Shown piece after piece: positions 9,541 to 17,533 of a stretch of DNA of 64,000 bases. The notes beneath the pieces were generated by a model, which was not told the origin of the DNA, made no database searches, and saw only the letters and a list, made by a program, of their open reading frames with translations. Position numbers and translations under genes: made by a program. The DNA is taken from assembly GCF_013618625.1 (NCBI RefSeq), contig NZ_JABRWO010000003.1:186001-250000 (forward strand). The letters run 5' to 3'. Source of the stretch: Bremerella alba. GTDB taxonomy: Bacteria; Planctomycetota; Planctomycetia; Pirellulales; Pirellulaceae. Numbering within the stretch: position 1 is the stretch's first letter; each line of letters opens with the position of its first letter.

Positions 9541-10896
9541 TTAGGCAGCTTGAGAAGCATTGGCCAAGCGGGAGTCCTGTACGTTGCTTGCCAACTGATT
9601 CACCGTGTTGACAAGTTTGGGAAAGACGGCTTTCCAGGGCTCATTTTTTACGGTGATATTCGGTTCAGACTCCCAGCCACGATCATTTTCGAAGTCCACG
9701 ATCTGCTGTTGGAGATCGGATGGATTGTCGAGCGAAAAGAAGTTGGCTCCACTGCCAGCAACTTCGCGAAATATCGGTATATCGCTCGCAAATACATGCA
9801 AGCCATGGTGTTGTGCCTCGACGATCGGCAGGCCAAAACCTTCAGCTTTGGAAGAGAAGAGGAAGGCCTTGCTTTTCTGATAGATGTAATTCAGAGCATC
9901 GTCGTTGATATTGTTTAGCAAATGGAGACGTTTGCCAGCTTCAGGATGATTGGCAATTCGCTCGATCAAGTCGTCGCATTTCCAGCCGACGCGACCAACA
10001 AGTGCTAGCGAGACATCTTGGCCTTCATTCCAGAGAAGCTCGAAGGCATCGAGGAGGTAGTGATGGTTTTTGCGAATCTCGATTGTCGAGACCATCAAAT
10101 ACGGAGCTTTCGCACGATCAGAAAAGAGCTTACGGACGTTAGCAGGAACGCGCGAATAAGTAATTGGATTGATCGGACGAATATCACAACCCAAGCGAAC
10201 ATGGCCGACATGTGATTTGTCGAGCGCGGCGTTCTGTTCCTGAGCGAAAAGCCATAAATCGTCTTCGGCAGCTTGAGCATCTCCTAGAAAGAAATCAATC
10301 GAATGCACAAGCCGTTCGGCCCAGTTGGTGAATGTATTGCGTAGCCCTTCGTCAAAAAACTCGGGATACCGAATCGGGATGAGGTCATGGACCATCGCTC
10401 CGACAAGAGCCCCGTTCAGTCGAGCGTCGTGAATCGTATCGAACATCTCTGGCAAATCCCACCAGGAATCCGGCATCAAGATCACGTCCCCAGGGCCTGG
10501 GTTCACAGCTACGGGTTTAGGACGCATCTTCCGAAGCATATTTCTTGCCGCACGATCGATCGTCCGTGGGTAAAGAAGCTTTCGGATTCTCGTGCCTAAT
10601 TTGTTCAATGCCAGTCGCGAAGAAGTACCGAGCATATCGGGGACAAGGTTCTGGCAGAAAGTAGTCCAGTCTGTTCTTGATTTGCGGTATCCGCGTGCCG
10701 CACACCACCGATCAACGTGTACGAACTGCCCGTTAAGATTGACAACCGGAAGGCATTCGACTTTGGATTCCGGATTCGCAGAATACGCTAACGACTCTCG
10801 AGCCAGGCTGCGAACAACACGCTGAATCCCGGTGTGATAATCTTGCGAAGCGGTATGGGTAATGTCGATAAGTAGCCGACGCATCGAAGTGTTCAT
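9541..10896 (-). CDS. Glycosyltransferase family 4 (GT-B fold)
   Basis: 451 residues from the ATG at 10896; ten extra residues are possible from 10926. The N-terminal domain begins RRLLIDITHTASQDYHTGIQRVVRSL, with the Gly-Ile-Gln-Arg-Val pattern of retaining GT-B transferases that act on surface glycans. The C-terminal donor domain is typical of GT4: APYLMVSTIEIRKNHHYLLD, then FGLPIVEAQHHGLHVFASDI followed by PIFREV, the E-x7-E region that binds the nucleotide sugar. Being next to gmd it may use a GDP-deoxyhexose or mannose donor. Cytoplasmic or membrane-associated; no membrane helix is seen. Confidence 0.85.
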   Translation of the reverse strand: MNTSMRRLLIDITHTASQDYHTGIQRVVRSLARESLAYSANPESKVECLPVVNLNGQFVHVDRWCAARGYRKSRTDWTTFCQNLVPDMLGTSSRLALNKLGTRIRKLLYPRTIDRAARNMLRKMRPKPVAVNPGPGDVILMPDSWWDLPEMFDTIHDARLNGALVGAMVHDLIPIRYPEFFDEGLRNTFTNWAERLVHSIDFFLGDAQAAEDDLWLFAQEQNAALDKSHVGHVRLGCDIRPINPITYSRVPANVRKLFSDRAKAPYLMVSTIEIRKNHHYLLDAFELLWNEGQDVSLALVGRVGWKCDDLIERIANHPEAGKRLHLLNNINDDALNYIYQKSKAFLFSSKAEGFGLPIVEAQHHGLHVFASDIPIFREVAGSGANFFSLDNPSDLQQQIVDFENDRGWESEPNITVKNEPWKAVFPKLVNTVNQLASNVQDSRLANASQAA

Positions 10897-11080
10897 CCGT
10901 AAACTCAATCCGTTTTTGCCACACAAGTTTCTGTCCGAGAAACGGCAAAGGTGAACTTAGCAGACCGAGGATTAGGGAAAAAGACCAAACCTTTTCCCTG
11001 CAAGCGAGTTAGAAATGCTCTGCGGCAGGTGAGCTCGAAAGATTCCGCCAGACATGTTCAGACATGCAGGTCGTGGCTTA

Positions 11081-11122
11081 AGCCCTTGCAGGCAAACTGT
11101 TTAGGTTTGGTGGCAAGGGCTG
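11081..11122 (-). terminator. Hairpin after the Nramp-like transporter gene
   Basis: AGCCCTTGC (11081-11089) and GCAAGGGCT (11114-11122) form a 9-base-pair stem, with AAC/GTT pairing inside the loop, 22 bases past the transporter stop on the minus strand. There is no T-run, so it is a probable but non-canonical 3' end. Confidence 0.45.
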
Positions 11123-11143
11123 TTCCGCGAGTGTCGGTCTTGG

Positions 11144-12424
11144 TTAGCTGCTAAACCGCTCGACCAGCGAGAATACCATCCGCCCTGAAAGCAGGACTGC
11201 GATAATCAGCGAGCAGGTCGCGATAGTGCATGCCGGGACTTTCAGCTTGGTGGGCGGAAGCTTCATCGCCAGGAAGAGCATCGCAAAAGCGAGCAGCGGG
11301 ACACCGATTACGGTGAGCGCCTGAGCGAAGACGATCAGGGAGACGCTGGAAAGCCCTAGCCAATTGATCGCGATGGCAAACAGCATGCCCACGCTCAGGC
11401 CGACCACCGTCAGGGCCTTCACAGGCTGATCTTTCACACTAGCGGACATCCCTAGGCTATCGCTCAAGGCCGTTCCGCCGATCAACGCATTGACCAATAG
11501 CGAACTAAACGCACCGGCAGAGATCCCAATGCAGAACATGAACTTGGCTCTCGGTCCGATCAGCGGCTCCAGTTGTTTGGCAACGTCGGTGATGCTGGTC
11601 AGTTGGGCTCCTTGCAGGACTGCAGCGGAAGTCACCATGATCATGAAGCTGATTCCCCCGAGTACGGCGATACCAACGATTGCGTCGACGATGCCATTGG
11701 CCAGGTTATCCCGCGACCAGTTTTTTTCACGCACACCATAGATTTGATAGAACGCTCCGGCGATGGAAAACGTGGTGCCAAACATTCCCAGCAGCATCAC
11801 AATGTTATCGGAAGAGTCCTCGCCACCTGGTAATGAAGGGATAAGGCCACCGAGGATCTTGGAGATCGACGGCTGAACGACCGCCAGATTCACCACGAAC
11901 CCCAGCAGCATGATCCCGACCATAACCATCATCATCTTTTCAATAAATCGGTAGGGAGTGCTACTGCCATACAGTGCCCACACCAAGCCAGCATTAACCA
12001 AAACGATGGCGAGCAGCGAAATCCACCAGGCCGAAGCACCCGTTCCGGCACTCTCGGTCGCGATGTTAATCACATCGATGATGGCCAAGTTGTTCGTAAA
12101 TTGAAAACAGCTAGTGATCAGGAAGAAGACGATACCAATCACTACAGAAACGGGCCGACCTAGTCGGTTGGCGATTTCCGAGAACGGCGTCCGCTCGAAG
12201 CTTGTACCGATGATCGCTGCCAGAAAAACGGTGAGCGCCATGAATACCGAGGCCAATGCTAGGACCCAGATCATGCTGTAACCGTAGACCGCACCCACCT
12301 TCGAGTTCGATAAGATGCTACCTGGCCCAAGGACCACCGAGGCGACAACAATTGCCGGACCAATTGCTTTGACAATTCTCAGGAAGGAAAGTTGCTTCTG
12401 GCTCTCGGCCGCCGCTTCTGACAT
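11144..12424 (-). CDS. Nramp-like (LeuT-fold) membrane transporter lacking the metal-binding motifs
   Basis: 426 residues with about 11 hydrophobic segments, the layout of the Nramp/MntH family. True Nramp metal transporters carry D-P-G-N in helix 1 and M-P-H in helix 6, which together bind the metal. Here helix 1 reads VVLGPGSILSN, so the DPGN slot is G33-P34-G35-S36, and helix 6 reads LLGMFGTTFSIAG, with T217-T218-F219 where MPH should be. Both metal-liganding side chains (Asp and Met) and the His are therefore absent. The helix-1 backbone kink (PG) is kept. This makes divalent metal transport doubtful and an organic or other substrate likely. It is the third gene after the DUF1559 and lipoprotein genes (gaps 95 and 111 bases), a set preceded by the same operator as nagB-nagA. 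Confidence 0.8.
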   Translation of the reverse strand: MSEAAAESQKQLSFLRIVKAIGPAIVVASVVLGPGSILSNSKVGAVYGYSMIWVLALASVFMALTVFLAAIIGTSFERTPFSEIANRLGRPVSVVIGIVFFLITSCFQFTNNLAIIDVINIATESAGTGASAWWISLLAIVLVNAGLVWALYGSSTPYRFIEKMMMVMVGIMLLGFVVNLAVVQPSISKILGGLIPSLPGGEDSSDNIVMLLGMFGTTFSIAGAFYQIYGVREKNWSRDNLANGIVDAIVGIAVLGGISFMIMVTSAAVLQGAQLTSITDVAKQLEPLIGPRAKFMFCIGISAGAFSSLLVNALIGGTALSDSLGMSASVKDQPVKALTVVGLSVGMLFAIAINWLGLSSVSLIVFAQALTVIGVPLLAFAMLFLAMKLPPTKLKVPACTIATCSLIIAVLLSGRMVFSLVERFSS

Positions 12425-12535
12425 AGGACTAACTAGCTTTCATGCGAATAGATCGGCGGTGAAGCAGTATTCATCGCCGACCTAAAGTTGGATTCAGGGA
12501 GGGGGTGTTATTATGGCTGATCGAGGACGAAAGTT

Positions 12536-12934
12536 TCAAAGGGGAAAGTCAACGACATTGTCCCCGGGTTCGACGTCCACAGTAAGACCCGACTTGCGAT
12601 CGCTGCTGAATTTCTCAGGCAGGATTGCCTCGACCGGCTTTTCAGGGCCGTGATCGATAAAAGCAGAGATCATAACGCGATGTTTTCCAAGAGGTACACC
12701 AGGACCGAACGCCTCGGTTCCGGCGACGTATGTTCCATCTTCTTGAATTTCTGCGTAGGCCGTAAGCGAGCCTTCTTTCTCCGGAATAAATACGATGGTT
12801 CCCGCTGGCAGGGTCTTACCGTTGTAGGTAACTGTTCCTGAGACCTGCCCCGTTTCAGGCCCTGCCTGACCACAACCGGTTAGAAGTGCCACCAAAAAGA
12901 GATAGGGAATTGTTGTCCAGATAAACCTTTTCAT
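12536..12934 (-). CDS. Small lipoprotein with a transthyretin-like fold
   Basis: 132 residues. The signal MKRFIWTTIPYLFLVALLTG ends in a lipobox LLTGC, with Cys21 the lipid-anchored residue. The mature part is a beta-rich domain typical of short planctomycete lipoproteins: GQVSGTVTYNGKTLPAGTIV at the start, then EDGTYVAGTEAFGPGVPLGKHRVMISA. This pattern (GxVxYxGKPLPxGTVxFxP) resembles carboxypeptidase-regulatory or transthyretin-like domains and is regularly found beside DUF1559 genes. No catalytic residues are visible. Here it lies between a DUF1559 gene and the Nramp-like transporter gene, so all three may act together at the envelope. The function is not known. Confidence 0.75.
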   Translation of the reverse strand: MKRFIWTTIPYLFLVALLTGCGQAGPETGQVSGTVTYNGKTLPAGTIVFIPEKEGSLTAYAEIQEDGTYVAGTEAFGPGVPLGKHRVMISAFIDHGPEKPVEAILPEKFSSDRKSGLTVDVEPGDNVVDFPL

Positions 12935-13029
12935 GACGTAATCACTTCACCGTAGGAAGAACAAACAGAAGAGAAGAAAAGAGATCGTCGTCCAAGCAAG
13001 GTTAGACGACGATCGTTGATAATCGAGCG

Positions 13030-13938
13030 TTACAGTTCTGAAACAACCTCTCCGTTGCTACGGGTGGCGGTCGCTTTAAGGGTATCCAGAGGCATCGTTT
13101 CCGTCAGGAACTTGACGCTTCCATCGCACATGACAAACATGGCCCCGCCAGGATGATGACTCGAGAACGGCGTCACATTGGTTCCATAGGAACCTGGGTA
13201 ATTAATCGGGTAACGAACCATCTTGTGATCAATCAACAGTCGATCGGTATTAGAATAGGTAGTCGAACCCCACGTCCATGGCTTCAGGCCGCCAAACCCA
13301 GTGTTGCTGATCTTAGAAGTTTCGCCCAGGAGGAACGTGTTGGTCGTTCCGTCAGTAATATCGCCAAACCGAGTTCGGCTTTGAGGATAGATAATGCCTG
13401 ACTTTGAATAACCATCCCCAGATGTGATGGCAGCGACGAAATCAGTATCTACTGAGCCTGAGTTACCCCGATAATGCAGACCGCCTTGGATATCTTGGTA
13501 TGGAAAATTCGTCGTAACGGACTGGTCGGAAGAAAGTTCACCCAGTGGTGACGACGGACAGGTAATTCCCGGTACGGCGCCAAAAATCGGATTGTCTTGA
13601 TTATGACTGCGGTAAGGACTACGCGTCATCATGTAGTCCTTACTGATCGCTTCCATTGCTTCGTAACGAGTACCTTGCTCGATGAAGGGGAAAATCCGAG
13701 GGACCCAACCCACGGCGTAGAACTGCCACGAAGTATCTCCGCCGGTCATGAATCGCCCGTAGGTGTCGTGGTAGTTATGAAATGCCAAGCCCAACTGCTT
13801 TAAGTTATTGCTGCATTGCATGCGTCGGGCAGCCTCGCGAGCCTGTTGAACGGCCGGCAAAAGCAAAGCAATCAGCACGCCAATAATAGCGATAACCACC
13901 AGAAGCTCTACAAGCGTGAATCCGCGTTTTCGATTCAT
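13030..13938 (-). CDS. DUF1559 protein with prepilin-type N-terminus
   Basis: 302 residues. The start RKRGFTLVELLVVIAIIGVL is a type IV prepilin cleavage/methylation site (cut after Gly6 in RG-FTLVE, Glu at +5), followed by AVQQAREAARRMQCSNNLKQ, the conserved planctomycete continuation. The C-terminus carries the DUF1559 H-x9-DG motif in HHPGGAMFVMCDGSVKF. These proteins are strongly expanded in Planctomycetes, probably forming pseudopilus or surface-associated structures; a role in uptake of large glycans has been proposed but is not settled. This copy has its own operator dyad at 13993-14012, centred 64 bases before the start codon. It heads a likely transcript with the lipoprotein and Nramp-like transporter genes. 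Confidence 0.92.
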   Translation of the reverse strand: MNRKRGFTLVELLVVIAIIGVLIALLLPAVQQAREAARRMQCSNNLKQLGLAFHNYHDTYGRFMTGGDTSWQFYAVGWVPRIFPFIEQGTRYEAMEAISKDYMMTRSPYRSHNQDNPIFGAVPGITCPSSPLGELSSDQSVTTNFPYQDIQGGLHYRGNSGSVDTDFVAAITSGDGYSKSGIIYPQSRTRFGDITDGTTNTFLLGETSKISNTGFGGLKPWTWGSTTYSNTDRLLIDHKMVRYPINYPGSYGTNVTPFSSHHPGGAMFVMCDGSVKFLTETMPLDTLKATATRSNGEVVSEL

Positions 13939-13992
13939 AGTGAAACCTTAAATAGGGAAGGAAGAGAGCTGACTTTGCAGTACAAAAGGCAC

Positions 13993-14012
13993 ATGATGTC
14001 AGCTGATATCAC
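13993..14012 (-). promoter_or_regulatory. LacI-type operator, site 1 (before the DUF1559 gene)
   Basis: A 20-base near-perfect dyad; on the plus strand ATGATGTCAGCTGATATCAC. It is the reverse complement of site 2 except for one end base. Centred 64 bases upstream of the DUF1559 start codon, in the position of a promoter-blocking operator. Confidence 0.7.
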
Positions 14013-14310
14013 ACTGTCCAAAAAAAAGCATGAAGAAATTTGAAAAGGGCAGTCGTGACCGTGTTCTCGATTCATTCATACTGTATGCCTGAACCCTTAA
14101 CGCAAAGGGTGCGCCACAAACGTGCGAATCAAACAAACCAACGCGACTTTCACCCTAAACAGATGAATTTGGCGAGAAACGGTTCAAAAAAAAGGAGACG
14201 AGGTACTATTTGGGGGCTTGGGACCATGCCCATGATTTCAACGAGGCATGCTGTAAATCGCTCAAAAATTGAGCGGGAAAAGCTTGCTATCGTCGATTCC
14301 ACCCGTCAAA

Positions 14311-14330
14311 ATGATATCAGCTGACATCAT
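14311..14330 (+). promoter_or_regulatory. LacI-type operator, site 2 (intergenic, auxiliary)
   Basis: ATGATATCAGCTGACATCAT, the best dyad of the set: 9 of 10 base pairs match across a GC centre. It lies 318 bases from the centre of site 1 and 184 from that of site 3. That is far from any start codon, as expected for an auxiliary site used in DNA looping. Confidence 0.7.
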
Positions 14331-14494
14331 GTTAGCCAAGAGAAAAATTCTGTTGCGATACATTTTCTGACAGAAACTTCAAAGGGAAGAAGCTCGGTTC
14401 AATGGCCAGTAGCATCACCGTAAAGATTGACCAGCATGATAAGCGAGTTGTACGTTTATTTTGTTAGGTTGACTTCACCGGAAATGGTGTCAAG

Positions 14495-14514
14495 ATGATG
14501 TCACGAGGCATCAT
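14495..14514 (+). promoter_or_regulatory. LacI-type operator, site 3 (before nagB)
   Basis: ATGATGTCACGAGGCATCAT: the left half ATGATGTCA is identical to the other sites, the centre is CG as in many LacI-family operators, and the right half has two mismatches to perfect symmetry. Centred 83.5 bases before the nagB start codon. Confidence 0.65.
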
Positions 14515-14587
14515 TGTCGAAAGTCAATCGCCCGGCCTCGTCCATGGTGGCTCAAGATAGTCGTAGTTAGGAAGCGCAAACATACCC

Positions 14588-15340
14588 ATGAAACTCGAAG
14601 TCTTAGAAGATGCAAAGCATTTAGGTGTTGCGGCTGCTCGGCGTGGTGCAGAATCGCTGCGAAAAGCACTTGCCGAAAATGGTCAGGCAAACATTATCGT
14701 CGCGACCGGGGCTTCCCAATTCGAGACGTTGTCGGCCTTGATTGCCGAGCCGAACATTGACTGGAGCCGTGTCACGGGATTTCATCTGGACGAGTACCTT
14801 GGACTTGATGATCAGCATCCCGCTTCGTTTTGCCGTTACTTACGAGAGCGTTTCGTCGACCAAGTTCCACTGAAGCAGTTTCACTATGTGAATGGGATCA
14901 GTAGTGTTCCGCATCAGGTCTGTCAGCAGCTAGGCCAATTGATCCAAACACATCCTATCGATGTTGCGTTTGTGGGGATTGGAGAGAACGGGCACCTGGC
15001 ATTTAATGATCCGCCGGCAGACTTCGAGACCAATAATCCTTATTTGGTGGTCGATCTAGACGAAGCTTGTCGAAAGCAGCAAGCCGGTGAAGGCTGGTTT
15101 GCCTCGATCAACGATGTGCCGACGCAAGCGATCAGCATGTCTTGTCGTCAGATACTGAAATCAAAGACAATCATTTGTAGTGTTCCCGACCAGCGCAAAG
15201 CGAAAGCTGTGCAAAGCAGCTTAGAGGGAATCGTTACTCCGGAAGTGCCCGCCTCGATATTACAGACACATGAGGATACGACTTTGTTTGTTGACAAGTC
15301 TGCCGCCTCGCTACTTACCTCATCGACTTTATCTGACTAG
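14588..15340 (+). CDS. nagB: Glucosamine-6-phosphate deaminase
   Basis: 250 residues, as in Bacillus NagB. It converts glucosamine 6-phosphate to fructose 6-phosphate and ammonia in the cytoplasm, the last step of GlcNAc breakdown. Key motifs: [12 protein letters not shown] (Asp68 and Glu69, the base and substrate region), [16 protein letters not shown] with catalytic His136, and the phosphate-binding region VPTQAISMS. The related 6-phosphogluconolactonase fold is ruled out by HLDEY and by the gene order. The next gene, nagA, starts 15 bases after its stop, so the two are one operon. The start at 14588 is an ATG preceded by GGAAGCG. Regulation is likely by the LacI-family protein at 16348-17385 through sites 2 and 3. 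Confidence 0.93.
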   Translation: MKLEVLEDAKHLGVAAARRGAESLRKALAENGQANIIVATGASQFETLSALIAEPNIDWSRVTGFHLDEYLGLDDQHPASFCRYLRERFVDQVPLKQFHYVNGISSVPHQVCQQLGQLIQTHPIDVAFVGIGENGHLAFNDPPADFETNNPYLVVDLDEACRKQQAGEGWFASINDVPTQAISMSCRQILKSKTIICSVPDQRKAKAVQSSLEGIVTPEVPASILQTHEDTTLFVDKSAASLLTSSTLSD

Positions 15341-15355
15341 AACGCCAGGAGCCTC

Positions 15356-16342
15356 ATGTCTATTCCGAAATACGTCGATCTGCAGATCAATGGCTACTTT
15401 GGTGTCGATTTTAATCAAGACGACATCTCAGTAGAGGATCTTCAATCTGCTTGTGCCGCGCTAGAAGTGGATGGTGTCGAGCAAGTACTGGTAACCGTCA
15501 TCACGGAAGATATCGTGAAGATGGCTTCTCGAATTCGTCGACTTGTCGAACTTCGCAGCGAGGATCCGCTCATTCGACGCATGATCGCAGGGATTCATGT
15601 CGAAGGGCCATTTATCAGTACGGAAGCCGGCTATGTGGGGGCGCATCCGGTTTATGCAGCCAAGCAGACCGTCTGGTCGGAAATGGATACGCTTCTCGAG
15701 GCGGCCGATGGTCTTGTGCGAATTGTTACGCTGGCACCTGAGCAAGATCCGACGCAAGAGGTTACGCGGCGTCTTGCTGACCAAGGGATCATCGTTTCTG
15801 CTGGGCACACGAACGCTTCGCTGAATGATCTCGACGCTGCGATCGACGCAGGGCTTTCCATGTTCACGCATTTGGGAAATGGCTGCCCGCGGATGATGGA
15901 TCGGCACGACAACATCATTCAGCGGGTTTTAAGTCGATCTGAAAACCTTCAGATTGGACTTATTGCGGATGGGGCTCATGTTCCATTTTTTGCTTTGAAG
16001 AACTACCTCGACATCATTGGTATCGATCGGGCATTCGTGGTTTCTGATGCGATTTCTGCTGCTGGCTGCGGCCCCGGTGTCTATCCGTTGGGCGATCAAG
16101 AGGTGACCGTTGGTGCCGACGGGGTCCCTCGTGCCGAGGATGATAGCCACCTGGTTGGCTCGGCTACTACCATGCAGCAGATGGCCGAAAACCTTCAACG
16201 CCGATTGGGGCTGACCGCGACCGAGGTACGGCGTCTTACTTATACCAACCCGTTGAAGCAGCTAGGAACCTGTGAAAAGGTGGTCCCGCAGCGTGTCAGT
16301 ACTCCGTCGAAGAGCAATGGGCACCAAGCGACAACGACTTAG
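15356..16342 (+). CDS. nagA: N-acetylglucosamine-6-phosphate deacetylase, short form
   Basis: 328 residues. It removes the acetyl group of GlcNAc 6-phosphate to feed NagB. Metal and catalytic residues are in place: Glu83 (GIHVEGPF), His151 (SAGHTNAS), His172 (THLGNG), His208 (ADGAHVP) and the catalytic Asp231 (VSDAISAAG). The protein starts directly with [15 protein letters not shown], which in E. coli NagA (382 residues) lies near residue 55. The N-terminal strands of the small beta-sandwich domain are thus missing, and the stop comes early as well. With ATG 15356 following GGAG at a good distance, this is the true start and not a truncation. Stop codons of nagA and the lacI-type gene are 5 bases apart, converging. 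Confidence 0.92.
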   Translation: MSIPKYVDLQINGYFGVDFNQDDISVEDLQSACAALEVDGVEQVLVTVITEDIVKMASRIRRLVELRSEDPLIRRMIAGIHVEGPFISTEAGYVGAHPVYAAKQTVWSEMDTLLEAADGLVRIVTLAPEQDPTQEVTRRLADQGIIVSAGHTNASLNDLDAAIDAGLSMFTHLGNGCPRMMDRHDNIIQRVLSRSENLQIGLIADGAHVPFFALKNYLDIIGIDRAFVVSDAISAAGCGPGVYPLGDQEVTVGADGVPRAEDDSHLVGSATTMQQMAENLQRRLGLTATEVRRLTYTNPLKQLGTCEKVVPQRVSTPSKSNGHQATTT

Positions 16343-16347
16343 CTTGG

Positions 16348-17385
16348 CTAGGTCGACTCGCGGACGATCAACTGTGGTCGAATGACCCGTAGGCGTTTCG
16401 ATGGAGAAATGGTGCCGGCGATGGTTTCTTCGACCAAATTCAATGCCTGCTTGGCATACTCTTTGTGACACTGGTCGATAGTCGTCAGTCCCGGTTCAAT
16501 CACATCGGCGATATCTAGATTATCGTAGCCGGTGACCGCTACGTCTTTAGGGACTGTGTACCCGTGCCGTTCAAGTCCTTGGATAAGGCGAACGGCCCAT
16601 TCGTCATTCGAGGCAATAATGGCGTCGGCATGATTGGTAACGACTAGTTTCTGGATGCAGTCGTCAATCGCCTCACGAGACGGTTTTTGAGTCGCTTCGG
16701 GGTTTGTCCAGATAAGCGAATTCGTCGCAGAAAGTTTGCGACGTTTGATATTATCTTTCCAGGCCTCGCTTCGGATCGACATCAGTTGATCGGAAGGGGA
16801 CCAGAGTTGAATCGCGATCTTCTTGCGTCCGCGGTCAGCCAGGTGATCGACCAGTTGCGATATCGCGGAGGATGTCTCAACACGAACGCAGGGCTGTGAT
16901 TTGAGAATGGGAGACGAGTGCAGAATAATGTTGTCGCGGCCGCGAAAGACTTTCTTCAGCTTGGGGCGGAAGTCATGCATGACGTCAAACATGCATAGAA
17001 TCGCATCCATACCATGATCGGTGAAGTCATCTAGGTAGGTTTTGATTTCATCGGGATCATGATGTGCCTGGCCGATCATCAATCGATAGCCGCGTGTATG
17101 TGCTTCAGCTTCAATGGCGGCCAGACGCGCGGAGAAGACCGCCATATTCACCGTATCTAAGACGACGCCGATGATCTTGGTGGGCATGCCGCGTAGTCGC
17201 TGCGCGGCTCGGTTGGGACGGTATTCGAGTTCGGCCGCGATCTTGAGAACCTTCTCGCGGGTAGCTTCAGAGACACGAACGCAATCCGCTCCTGAGTTAT
17301 TTAAGATGTGCCCCACCGCCGCTCGGGAGACCCCAGCTTTGTTGGCGATGTCGAGGAGGCGGACTTTCCGTGGTTCTTGGGCCAT
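16348..17385 (-). CDS. LacI-family transcriptional regulator of the amino-sugar locus
   Basis: 345 residues, standard LacI size. Residues 8-55 are the DNA-binding headpiece ([20 protein letters not shown], then a hinge region [11 protein letters not shown]). Residues 65-345 form the periplasmic-binding-like effector domain ([58 protein letters not shown]). It lies between nagB-nagA, which it faces end to end, and two Gfo/Idh genes that it follows on the same strand (148-base gap). The four 20-base dyads around this locus have the symmetry and centre expected of a LacI-family operator, so they are most likely its sites. The inducer may be GlcNAc 6-phosphate or glucosamine 6-phosphate, which is inference. 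Confidence 0.9.
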   Translation of the reverse strand: MAQEPRKVRLLDIANKAGVSRAAVGHILNNSGADCVRVSEATREKVLKIAAELEYRPNRAAQRLRGMPTKIIGVVLDTVNMAVFSARLAAIEAEAHTRGYRLMIGQAHHDPDEIKTYLDDFTDHGMDAILCMFDVMHDFRPKLKKVFRGRDNIILHSSPILKSQPCVRVETSSAISQLVDHLADRGRKKIAIQLWSPSDQLMSIRSEAWKDNIKRRKLSATNSLIWTNPEATQKPSREAIDDCIQKLVVTNHADAIIASNDEWAVRLIQGLERHGYTVPKDVAVTGYDNLDIADVIEPGLTTIDQCHKEYAKQALNLVEETIAGTISPSKRLRVIRPQLIVREST

Positions 17386-17533
17386 GGTTTTCGTTCATCT
17401 GCAAGGACGGTCGATCGGTCTTGTGAAGGACAGAGCGACCGCCACTAAGGACTTGGCAATTTGTCAAGCTTTCCAGAATACGGAAAACAACGGCACTGAA
17501 TCAAGTCCTGCAGATTGAACGATGCCAGGAGCT

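Larger units (their letters stand above)
13939..14587. other. 649-base divergent control region of the amino-sugar locus
   Basis: This gene-free stretch separates the DUF1559-lipoprotein-transporter genes (minus) from nagB-nagA (plus) and carries three of the four operator copies found (13993, 14311, 14495). A possible -35 box TTGACT lies at 14469-14474 just before site 3. Site 3 would then cover the -10 region of the nagB promoter. The short open frames here have no coding character. Confidence 0.6.
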
